Source: CALBPI01 sp039821605
Lineage (GTDB): Bacteria > Pseudomonadota > Gammaproteobacteria > Steroidobacterales > Woeseiaceae
NCBI GenBank assembly: GCA_039821605.1
Contig: JBCBNV010000001.1
Span: 248,001 to 312,000 of the forward strand
DNA length: 64,000 nucleotides
Direction of reading: 5' to 3'
The position numbers and the translations under genes were made by a program. Below are positions 26,207 through 34,137 of the stretch, one piece after another (positions within the stretch are counted from its first letter, which is position 1; every line of letters begins with the position of its first letter). The notes under the pieces were generated by a model that had not been told where the DNA came from, did no database searches, and saw nothing but the letters and a program-made list of their open reading frames with translations.

Positions 26207-26956
26207 TCAGCCGCGCGCGTTGTCGTCGATGCGGTTCACGCGCAGCGTTGCCTTCACGTCGTCGCCTTTGCGCGCTTCGACCTTCACGGCGACCCACTCG
26301 GCCTGCGGGGCGACAAAGACGCGCGTACCGGCGTCTTCGACTTCATTGGTGAGGTCGACGGCGATGGCGTCGAAACCGCCGAGCGGCGTCTTGACCTGAC
26401 CTTCGTCTCCGATCGTCACCGTGTACTGGCGCAGGCCCACGTGGTCGAGCACGTTGTAGAAGGCCGGCGCCGTGCCCTCGGCCAGGTCCTGCATGAGCGC
26501 AACCTGCATGAGCAGCGGATTGTAGGTGTCACGCGGAATCTCCACCGTTTCGGTTTCGCCGTAGAAGACGATGTCCGCTTCGCCCTGTTCGGGGCGGTAG
26601 AACACTTCGACGTTGCGCTTCTGGCCGCTCAGCGTGTCCTCACGCACGAGGTATTCACTGAGGATCTCTCCGTCGGCGACGCGGAAAATCGTGCGCTCGT
26701 AGACGCGGCCGCGCTTGAAGATGCCCACAAGGCCCGTGGCCTCGGTCAGCGAGACGAGTTCGTAGCGGTTGGGCTCAAGCTCGATGAGCTCCAGCGATGA
26801 GCGTGCATTGGCGATACCGACCTTGACCTTGTAGTTGGCCGAGAACGGCTCGAAAGCGAACGCTTCTGCGTTGTCCTGAGCGTGTGCTGCGCCCACTGTC
26901 AGCACCAATGCCAACGCGCCTGCGATTCGTCCTGCGATGTTCTTTGGTGTCAGCAT
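26207..26956 (-). CDS. Periplasmic DUF3108 protein
   Basis: 249 residues with a signal peptide (about 1-26, ending AHAQD) and a DUF3108 domain of beta strands: FSANYKVKVGIANARSSLEL, YELVSLTEATGLVGIFKRGRV, and the hallmark DTYNPLLMQVALMQDL. Biochemical role unknown; proteins of this family are exported and probably envelope-associated. Divergent from the Ser/Thr kinase gene. Confidence 0.85.
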   Translation of the reverse strand: MLTPKNIAGRIAGALALVLTVGAAHAQDNAEAFAFEPFSANYKVKVGIANARSSLELIELEPNRYELVSLTEATGLVGIFKRGRVYERTIFRVADGEILSEYLVREDTLSGQKRNVEVFYRPEQGEADIVFYGETETVEIPRDTYNPLLMQVALMQDLAEGTAPAFYNVLDHVGLRQYTVTIGDEGQVKTPLGGFDAIAVDLTNEVEDAGTRVFVAPQAEWVAVKVEARKGDDVKATLRVNRIDDNARG

Positions 26957-27127
26957 GTCCGCTGCTCCTGTGCGTGTGTTGTCTGGAAGTTCGGCGCTGC
27001 CTTCGCAATGGATGCGCGGCCGTCACGGGCGCGGTGACGTGGGGTATGCTTGGCCGATGCGACACGCGCCGCGCCACAACACGAATCCACTCGCACTGCA
27101 GGGACGCGAACGCAGCGGGCGCGTGGC

Positions 27128-27955
27128 ATGAGCAAGCGTTACAGGGCAAGGCAAAGGCTCGGCAAGTACCGCATCGTCCGGCGGCTCAACGCGGGGCCGC
27201 TCGCGGACGTCTACGCGGCGCAGGACACCGTGCAACAGATGCCTGTCGCGCTGAAGGTGCCGCACGTGGCGACGGGGCGCCTCGATGATGTTGCCGACTT
27301 CGTCAGCGAGGCGCGCATCGCGAGCAAGCTGCAGCACCCGAATGTGCTCGCCGTCCACAACGCCGCATTCATCGGCGACCAGTTCGTCATCGCGATGCCG
27401 CTTGGCCTGGGCTCGCTGGGGGAGCGCCTCGAGCGCCGCATGGCCAATGCGCTGGCCATGGACTTTGCGTTGCAGGCGCTGCATGCGCTCGCCTATGCGC
27501 ACGAGCACAAGGTCATCCACTGCGACATCAAGCCCGAGAACTTCATCCTGTTTCCCGACAAGCAGATCCGGCTTGCGGACTTCGGCTTCGCCAAGGTCAG
27601 TGCGCGAACGATCAAGGGCTCGGGTTCGGGGACCATCGACTACATCGCGCCCGAGCAGGCGCTCGGGAAACCCAGGCTGGCTTCCGATGTGTTTTCGTTG
27701 GGCCTCGTGTTGTACCGGTTGTTTGCCGGCGTGTTGCCCGAGTACCCGTTCGACTGGCCGCCACCCGCCCACGATCGACTCGTCACGCGCACCAATCCCG
27801 AGTTCGCGAAGGTGGTGCGCAGAGCCTTGGCCGTCAGCCCCAAGAAGCGGTTCCCGAATGCGGGCGCCATGCTCGCGGCGGCGCTGGGCGCCACGAGCAC
27901 GCCCCGCCGTGCGCCGACGCGCCGGCGCAAAACCAAACGGAGCACCCGGCGCTAA
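27128..27955 (+). CDS. Ser/Thr protein kinase, soluble, non-RD type
   Basis: 275 residues. A protein-kinase domain covers residues about 12-260: nucleotide loop LNAGPLADVY, VALKVP (ATP Lys), VIHCDIKPENF (catalytic Asp; HCD instead of HRD), LADFGFAKV (metal Asp) and IDYIAPEQ. The C-terminal 25 residues are extremely basic (RRAPTRRRKTKRSTRR) and could bind nucleic acid or membrane. No membrane segment. The HCD motif makes it a non-RD kinase, so activation-loop control may differ. It is the first gene of the kinase/phosphatase/envelope block and has a PP2C gene 130 bases downstream. Confidence 0.88.
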   Translation: MSKRYRARQRLGKYRIVRRLNAGPLADVYAAQDTVQQMPVALKVPHVATGRLDDVADFVSEARIASKLQHPNVLAVHNAAFIGDQFVIAMPLGLGSLGERLERRMANALAMDFALQALHALAYAHEHKVIHCDIKPENFILFPDKQIRLADFGFAKVSARTIKGSGSGTIDYIAPEQALGKPRLASDVFSLGLVLYRLFAGVLPEYPFDWPPPAHDRLVTRTNPEFAKVVRRALAVSPKKRFPNAGAMLAAALGATSTPRRAPTRRRKTKRSTRR

Positions 27956-28085
27956 CGCCGTTCCAGGCGCGCCGTATCGCCATGCGCAAATCGGAGGTAT
28001 CTCACGCCGCCAGCGGCCGACATAAGGTAGTGTCCGGGTTGTCGCAGCCGCGTCGGACGTTGGGACAGCGGAAAAAGGGAGCCAG

Positions 28086-28928
28086 GTGAGTCTCGAAGAA
28101 CAATCAGGACCGCCCCTAACAGGCGGGCGCCTGCTGCCCGAAGCCGACGGGCCTGAACGAATCGGCATTTCCGTGGGGGGCGGGCATGCAGAGCTCTATT
28201 GCGCCATCTCGCCCGACAAGCCTGAAGACAACCAGGACAGCACGATGCTGCTCGAGCTCGATGCGGATACGGCCGTCCTGGCCGTGGCCGACGGCGCCGG
28301 CGGCATCCAGGGCGGGCGACGCGCCTCACGGCTCGCATTGGCCACCGTGCGCGAGGCACTCTTAAGTGCAGACCGCGAGAACCAGCAGCTGCGAACCATC
28401 GTGCTCAATGCCATGGAGCAGGCTAACGAAGCGGTGATCCGGAACACGCGGGGCGCGGCCACCACACTGACCATTGTCACCGTTGAGGGCCGCGAGGCGC
28501 GCGCATTCCACGTCGGGGATTCGCTGGCCCTGATCACGGGCCAGCGCAGCACCATCAAGCTGCAAACCGTGGCGCACTCGCCCGTGGGCTTTGCCATTGC
28601 GGCGGGGTTTCTGACCGAGGAACAGGCGATCTACCATCCCGAGCGACATATTGTGTCGAACTTCGTCGGCACCATGGACATGATCATCGAGGTGGGCCCG
28701 ACCGTGAAGCTCGCCAAGTACGACACGATCCTCGTCGCCTCGGACGGTCTCAGCGACAATTTGCACCTGGCAGAGATCATCGAACGCATGCGTCGGGGCC
28801 CCCTGGACGGTTCGCTGGAGCAGCTCGTTGAGCTTGCGACGCAACGCATGTTGCGGCCGAAACCAATGGAACCCGGCAAGGCCGACGACATGGCGGTCAT
28901 TCTGTACCGCAAGACCGCCGCCTCGTGA
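28086..28928 (+). CDS. PP2C-family protein phosphatase
   Basis: 280 residues, PPM/PP2C fold. Metal-binding and core motifs are visible: EDNQDS, LAVADGAGG, AATTLTIVTV, FHVGDSLALI, LVASDGLSDN and the final KADDMAVIL. It would dephosphorylate Ser/Thr residues in the cytoplasm and most simply opposes the kinases at 27128 and 31783. GTG start with AAAAAGGGAG upstream. The N-terminal 35 residues precede the PP2C core without known domain. Confidence 0.88.
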   Translation: MSLEEQSGPPLTGGRLLPEADGPERIGISVGGGHAELYCAISPDKPEDNQDSTMLLELDADTAVLAVADGAGGIQGGRRASRLALATVREALLSADRENQQLRTIVLNAMEQANEAVIRNTRGAATTLTIVTVEGREARAFHVGDSLALITGQRSTIKLQTVAHSPVGFAIAAGFLTEEQAIYHPERHIVSNFVGTMDMIIEVGPTVKLAKYDTILVASDGLSDNLHLAEIIERMRRGPLDGSLEQLVELATQRMLRPKPMEPGKADDMAVILYRKTAAS

Positions 28929-28943
28929 TGGAAGCGTTACACT

Positions 28944-28961
28944 GATCTGGTACGCTAGATC
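28944..28961. promoter_or_regulatory. Inverted repeat upstream of the Gly-rich lipoprotein gene
   Basis: GATCT-N8-AGATC, perfect 5-bp arms, about 135 bases before the next start codon. It could be an operator; nothing links it to a known regulator. Confidence 0.25.
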
Positions 28962-29095
28962 AATCGGTTAGCGTCGCTCAAGTCCCGCCGAAAAGGGTGC
29001 CGCGACGGAAACTCCTCGCGCCGGAAGTGCTCTAACAGCTTTGCCGGTCACAGATGCTGGACGGTCGCTTACGGCCTCCGCAAAGGACACCTCCG

Positions 29096-30505
29096 ATGCC
29101 AGACAACGCCTTCACAAAATGTTTTTCCGCTGCGCTGCGCCCCGTGAGGCTCGCCGCACTGGTTGCTTCGCTCGTCATTGCGGCGGGCTGCGCCTCCACG
29201 TCCTCGGGTCAGCAGGGCTCCCAGCAGGGTTCTTCGGGTGGCTCCAGCGGCAGCTCGGGCAGCTCGGGATCTTCGGGCGGCAGCTCCGGCAGCCAGAGCG
29301 GCGGTTCGGGCTCGTCAGGCGGCCAGAGCGGCAGTCAAGGCGGTCAGAGTGGCAGCCAGAGCGGCGGCGGCAGCTCTGGCAGCCAAGGTGGTCAAAGTGG
29401 CAGCCAAGGTGGCCAGAGCGGCAGCCAGGGTGGCGCTTCAGGAAGCCAGGGCGGTGCCTCGGGCAGCCAGGGCGGCGCATCCGGTGGCCAGAGCGGCACG
29501 CTTGAACTTCCCGGCGGGCTCGGCATGCCCGGCGGCATGGAACAAGGTGGCAGTGGCGGCGACGGCAGTGATGGCGAAGGCGGCACCGACGGTGACGGTG
29601 ACGGCCAGGGTGGTGCTGGCGAAGGTGCCGGCGGCCAGGACGGCTCGGGTTCGGAGTCGGGCGCTGGCGGCAGTCAGGGCAGTGGCGGTGCCGGCACACA
29701 AGGTGGCGGTGACGGCCAGGGCGGTACGGGCACTCAGGGCGGCGGCGGCAGCGGCACACAGGCCGGCGGCGGTGCACCCGGCATGGGCGAGGGCGGCTTT
29801 CCAGGCCAGGGTCCGGGCGGCGCTGGCGGTTCGGGTGGCGACGGGCAGAACCCCGGTGGCCAGGGCCAGGGCGGCAGTGGCACAGGTACCGGCGCAGGCG
29901 CCGGAACAGGAACAGGTACGGGTGCGGGCGGCCTCCCCGGCGGCAGCGGCACGGGCGCCGGCGGTCAGGGCGGTGACGGCACCGAAGGCCCCGGCGGCTA
30001 CGGTGGCGGCACGGGCACGGGCGGCGACGGTTCCGAAGGCCCCGGTGGCGGCGACGGCCAGGGCGGACTGCCCGGCGAGGGCCCCGGTGGCTCAGGCAAT
30101 CCTGAAGACGAATTCGAGCGTTCCCTGGGCGACTTCGACGGCATGATCGCCGGCGAACAGGAAGACGTGACGCAAGTGCAGCGCGACACCGGCGGCTTCG
30201 GTGGTGAAGACGACGGGCGCGTTGTGGGCCTCGGCAAGCAGGGCCAGGGCACGCGCACACAGGGCGGCATCGTCGTGGCCAACGATGGCGGCGGCGGGGG
30301 TGGTGGTGATGGCGCCGGTGAGGTGTCGTCCGTTGAAGCGATCCCCGACGAGGTGCTCGCCGAGCGCACGCCTGAAGACATTCCGGATCCGGTCTACGAC
30401 GACATCGTGTCGCGCCAGCTCAGAGAGGCGGCGCTGGCCGAGGAAGACCCGGTAATCCGTGAGAAACTCTGGGACGAATACCGCAAGTACACGGGAATCA
30501 ATTAA
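29096..30505 (+). CDS. Gly/Ser/Gln-rich lipoprotein
   Basis: 469 residues. A signal peptide ends in a lipobox (VIAAGC, Cys at about residue 32), so the mature protein should be lipid-anchored. About 300 residues of low-complexity GSQGGQSG-type and then GTGTGAGG-type repeats follow, with only scattered acidic residues. The last 125 residues are folded-looking and acidic: EDEFERSLGDFDGMIAGEQED, VVGLGKQGQG, and a helical end EVLAERTPEDIPDPVYDDI ... KLWDEYRKYTGIN. The repeat could act as a flexible tether spanning the periplasm. AAAGGA lies about nine bases before ATG 29096. I know no named family. Confidence 0.8.
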   Translation: MPDNAFTKCFSAALRPVRLAALVASLVIAAGCASTSSGQQGSQQGSSGGSSGSSGSSGSSGGSSGSQSGGSGSSGGQSGSQGGQSGSQSGGGSSGSQGGQSGSQGGQSGSQGGASGSQGGASGSQGGASGGQSGTLELPGGLGMPGGMEQGGSGGDGSDGEGGTDGDGDGQGGAGEGAGGQDGSGSESGAGGSQGSGGAGTQGGGDGQGGTGTQGGGGSGTQAGGGAPGMGEGGFPGQGPGGAGGSGGDGQNPGGQGQGGSGTGTGAGAGTGTGTGAGGLPGGSGTGAGGQGGDGTEGPGGYGGGTGTGGDGSEGPGGGDGQGGLPGEGPGGSGNPEDEFERSLGDFDGMIAGEQEDVTQVQRDTGGFGGEDDGRVVGLGKQGQGTRTQGGIVVANDGGGGGGGDGAGEVSSVEAIPDEVLAERTPEDIPDPVYDDIVSRQLREAALAEEDPVIREKLWDEYRKYTGIN

Positions 30506-30511
30506 TCCAGC

Positions 30512-31783
30512 ATGGTTACACGGATACGCAGCACAAGCGCCGTTCTGGCACGGACCGCACTGCTTGCAGCCCTTGCGCTGCTCGGTGCCTGCACCACGCG
30601 CGAGTACGTCGCGCCCGACATCAATCTCGCATCGGCACCCGAAGAGGTGCCCGAAGTGCGCCTGCTCGACATCGGCATCATCGAATTCGACTCGGGATTG
30701 CCTGAGGACGAAGACGATATTCCCGACGAGGTGTATCCCGACATTCGGCGTGCCGAAGCGCGGTATTTCCCCTATCACCTGCGCACGACGCTGCAATCGA
30801 CGGGTCATTTTGGCGCTGTTCGGGTGATCCCCAACTTAAGCGTCGTCACAGACCTCTATGTCGGCGGCGAGGTCCGCCACTCGGACGGCAACAAGGTGCA
30901 GCTCGAAATGTGGGCCGCCGATGCTTCGGGCAAGCGCTGGTTCACGGGCAAGTACAACGCCCGCACCGACCGCAATGACTACTCGCGATCGCGTGATCGC
31001 ACGCTCGATCCTTACCAGAACGTGTTCAACGAATTCGCGAACGACCTTTTCGACGCGATGCAGGACTTCACGGACGAGGAAATCACCGAGATGCGCACCG
31101 TGTCGCGCATGCGCTTCTACGCCGAGATGGCGCCCAGCGTCTTCGGCGACTACGTCGAGACCACGCGCCGGGGCAATGTTGAAGTGGTTCGTTTGCCCAA
31201 CGATACGGATCCCATGGTCGATCGGCTCGATCGTATCCGCGAGCGTGACGCGCTGTTCCTCGACACGCTCAATGAGCACTACGCCAACTTCTACTACGGT
31301 ATTGCGCTGCCTTACGCCGACTGGCGCGAGGCCTCGCGTGAGTCCGAGCTCGAGTACCAGCGGCTGAGACGCAGCGCCATTCTGCGCGGACTCGCGGGTG
31401 TGGCCATGGTCGCCGCGGCCACAGAGATGAGTCGCGGCGATGCGGGTGACAGTGGCACGGAGCGGCGCACCCGTTCGACACTCAAGAACTACGCCATCAT
31501 GGGTGGCCTCGAGGTATTCGCCTCGAGCTTCGGGCGTCTGGCCGAGGCGCGGCTGCAGCGCCAGTCGATCGCCGAGCTCTCCGAGTCGTTTGGTCAGGAG
31601 GCGGCACCCATGATCGTCGACGTGCAAGGCCAGACGCGACGTCTTACGGGCACGGCAGCGGCACAGTATGACCAGTGGCGCGAGCTGCTGCGCGAGATCA
31701 ACGAGCGCGAGACCGGCTTCCCTGCGGCGCCCGACATCACGATCAACGGCCGCACCTCGGAACAGGCTGCTGATGGCGGCTGA
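30512..31783 (+). CDS. Outer-membrane-type lipoprotein of unknown function
   Basis: 423 residues with a lipobox ALLGAC (Cys near residue 27). The mature part contains a region rich in acidic residues (PEEVPEVRLLDIGIIEFDSG), an alpha/beta section (FPYHLRTTLQSTGHFGAVRV, VYVGG-like strands; KVQLEMWAADASGKRWFTGKY) and a long helical C-terminal half. The AEARYFPYHLRTTLQ and GxVR segments recall peptidoglycan-associated or assembly lipoproteins, but I cannot name a family. It follows the Gly-rich lipoprotein by six bases and overlaps the kinase-TPR gene by one base (TGATG). Confidence 0.8.
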   Translation: MVTRIRSTSAVLARTALLAALALLGACTTREYVAPDINLASAPEEVPEVRLLDIGIIEFDSGLPEDEDDIPDEVYPDIRRAEARYFPYHLRTTLQSTGHFGAVRVIPNLSVVTDLYVGGEVRHSDGNKVQLEMWAADASGKRWFTGKYNARTDRNDYSRSRDRTLDPYQNVFNEFANDLFDAMQDFTDEEITEMRTVSRMRFYAEMAPSVFGDYVETTRRGNVEVVRLPNDTDPMVDRLDRIRERDALFLDTLNEHYANFYYGIALPYADWREASRESELEYQRLRRSAILRGLAGVAMVAAATEMSRGDAGDSGTERRTRSTLKNYAIMGGLEVFASSFGRLAEARLQRQSIAELSESFGQEAAPMIVDVQGQTRRLTGTAAAQYDQWRELLREINERETGFPAAPDITINGRTSEQAADGG

Positions 31784-34137
31784 TGCAACCATCCGAGGTT
31801 TCCACCACAACGCGGTTCGCTGATCGCTACACGCTCGTAGACCGGCTGCACCTGGGCGCTGCCAGCGAAGTCTGGCTGGCCGAAGACGCGCGTGCCGGAA
31901 TCGCCGTTGCACTGAAGATCCTGGCGCGTGGCGCCGGTGAGCGCGATCCCGTGCGCGACGCATTCGAGCGCGAGTTCCAACTGGCGCGCGGTCTCAACCA
32001 CCCGCATACGGTGCGCGTGCTGAGCTGGCACGACGGCGATCGCCCCGCGTATGCGATGCAGTACATCGACGGGACGGACTTCGCAGACCTCGTCAATCGA
32101 CCCTTCGAAGTCTGGGCGCCCGTGCTGCTTGTGATCGCGGACACGCTGGTCTATTGGCACCGCAAAGGTGTCGTGCACAGCGACGTGAAACCCACCAATC
32201 TGTTGCTTGACCGTCGCGGCGTTGCCTATCTCGCGGACTTCGGGTCCGCGGCAACGGTACATGGCGAAACCGACGTGGGCCGCGGCGGCAGCGCCGCCTA
32301 CGCAAGCCCCGAGCAGCAAGCAGGGCAGGCGCCCGATCCCGCCGACGATGTGTTTGCCATCGCGCGCGTTATCGCCGAGCTGGCCACTGGCGATCCGGCC
32401 ACCGCGCGCATCGAAGACCTGCCCATGCCCGTCCTGCGCTGGGTCGGCAATGCGCGCGGGTCACGCGGTGAGCGTCCTTCCATGGCCGATCTTTGCGAGG
32501 CGCTCAAGGCTTCGGGTGTGACGCGCGGCCAGGTGGATCTCAAGAGCCTTGACGTCACGCTGCGCCGGCCGGCGGCGTCCGTCGCCGGCAGCGTCTCGGC
32601 CGAGATGGCCGAGACGGGCGGCGCGCTGCCCCACGGCGCCTTCGAGCGTCCCGTGTCGGTGCAGGAGCCTGCGGGCGGCATCCGACCGCGGACCGTGGCC
32701 ATCGGGCTCGTTGCGATCGTGCTGTTCGGTGTGCTGTTCACCCAGGGTCTGCGGTGGCTCGGTCCCGACACGCCGACGCCTGCGACCGAAACCCTGGCCG
32801 ACGCCGACGACGACTCGACGGGCGATGGCGAAGACCCGGCCACCGACGAAGCGGCGACGCCTGCGGCGGAGGCCACCGAAGACTCCGAGCCTGTCAACGA
32901 CGAAGACCGGGTTGCGCAGCGCCGCAAGGCTGATGAATCCGTGTCGCGGTTGTTGTCGCTCGTCGACATTCTCGAGCGTCGCGGCATCGAGATCTGGGGC
33001 GGCGCCGAGTATGTGCAGGGTCGTGAGCGCTACGCGGAAGGTGACCGCGCGTACCTCGCCGGCGACTATGCGCTCGCCAACGAACGCTACGACCAGGCCA
33101 TCGCCGCGCTCGAGCCCCTGACCGATCGTATCGACATCGAGTTCGAAGCCGCCATGCGCGATGGCGACGCGGCGATGCTGGCTGAAGACAGCGCTGCGGC
33201 GCGACGCGCCTTTGAGTGTGCGTTGGCCATCACGCCCGGTAACTCACTGGCAGAACGTGGCCTGGCGCGCGCCAACAACCTCGATGCCGTGCTCGCCGAG
33301 GTGGCGGCAGGGCGTGTCGCCGAACGCGCCGGCGACGCCGGCGCGGCACTCGCACGTTACGATGCGGCCCTCGATCTCGATGCCGATTGGGAGCCGGCTC
33401 AGGACGGGCGTGCGCGCATGCAGGCCGCGATCAGCGCGTCGGAGTTCCAGCAACGCATGTCGCAGGGCTTCGCGGCTCTGGATGACGCCCGCTTCCGGGC
33501 CGCCCGCGAGGCGTTTAACGCCGCCGCGCGCATCGATCCCGGTGACCCGGCGCCGCGCGACGCCCTGCTGCAGGTTCAGCTTGCAGAACGGCTCGAGAGA
33601 ATCGACGGGCTGACGCGCACGGCGCAGCAGCAGGAAGGCGATGAAGACTGGGCGACGGCGCTCGACACCTGGAACGACGTGCTCGAAATCGACGAAAGTC
33701 TCGACGTGGCCCGTCAGGGCGTCGCGCGCGTGCGAAACCGCGTGTCGCTAAACCGCGCTGCTGACGCTGTCATCGACGACCCCGACAGGTTGTCGGAGTT
33801 GCCGGCGCTTCGTAGCGCGTCCAATCTTCTGGGCCGGCTGCAAACTCTCGAACCGCGTGGGCCGGAGCTCAACGAGCGCATTGACACGCTGCAGAGCATC
33901 CTGCGCGAAGCGGCGGTGCCGGTGCCCGTGACGCTGCGGTCGGACGGCGCCACAACGGTAACGCTGCTGCGTGTGGCGCAGCTTGGTGAGTTTGAGCAGA
34001 CTGAAGTCCGTCTGCGTCCGGGCAAATACGTGCTCGTCGGCTCGCGGCGCGGCTACGTGGACGCTCGGCGCGAGTTTCGCGTTGCGGCTGGTGAGCCGCC
34101 GCCGTCGGTCTACATCGCCTGCGAGCAACCGATATGA
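31783..34137 (+). CDS. Transmembrane Ser/Thr kinase with extracytoplasmic TPR-like domain
   Basis: 784 residues. Cytoplasmic kinase domain, about 12-260: LHLGAASEVWLAED loop, VALKIL, VVHSDVKPTN (HSD, non-RD), LADFGSAA, AYASPEQ. A membrane helix at about 305-325 (TVAIGLVAIVLFGVLF) is followed by an acidic linker rich in Asp/Glu/Ala and then tandem TPR-like helices (about 380-690; ADGDRAYLAGDYALANERYDQA type) and a beta-rich end. The layout is that of a PknB-like receptor whose outer part senses protein or ligand. It overlaps the previous gene by one base and the next by four (ATGA), so the three are translationally coupled. Confidence 0.88.
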   Translation: MQPSEVSTTTRFADRYTLVDRLHLGAASEVWLAEDARAGIAVALKILARGAGERDPVRDAFEREFQLARGLNHPHTVRVLSWHDGDRPAYAMQYIDGTDFADLVNRPFEVWAPVLLVIADTLVYWHRKGVVHSDVKPTNLLLDRRGVAYLADFGSAATVHGETDVGRGGSAAYASPEQQAGQAPDPADDVFAIARVIAELATGDPATARIEDLPMPVLRWVGNARGSRGERPSMADLCEALKASGVTRGQVDLKSLDVTLRRPAASVAGSVSAEMAETGGALPHGAFERPVSVQEPAGGIRPRTVAIGLVAIVLFGVLFTQGLRWLGPDTPTPATETLADADDDSTGDGEDPATDEAATPAAEATEDSEPVNDEDRVAQRRKADESVSRLLSLVDILERRGIEIWGGAEYVQGRERYAEGDRAYLAGDYALANERYDQAIAALEPLTDRIDIEFEAAMRDGDAAMLAEDSAAARRAFECALAITPGNSLAERGLARANNLDAVLAEVAAGRVAERAGDAGAALARYDAALDLDADWEPAQDGRARMQAAISASEFQQRMSQGFAALDDARFRAAREAFNAAARIDPGDPAPRDALLQVQLAERLERIDGLTRTAQQQEGDEDWATALDTWNDVLEIDESLDVARQGVARVRNRVSLNRAADAVIDDPDRLSELPALRSASNLLGRLQTLEPRGPELNERIDTLQSILREAAVPVPVTLRSDGATTVTLLRVAQLGEFEQTEVRLRPGKYVLVGSRRGYVDARREFRVAAGEPPPSVYIACEQPI

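Noticed and set aside
29175..30260. Long Arg/Cys-rich reading frame on the minus strand across the Gly-rich lipoprotein
   Set aside because: It is the complement of a low-complexity GGC-rich gene; composition is a shadow and there is no start site or similarity.
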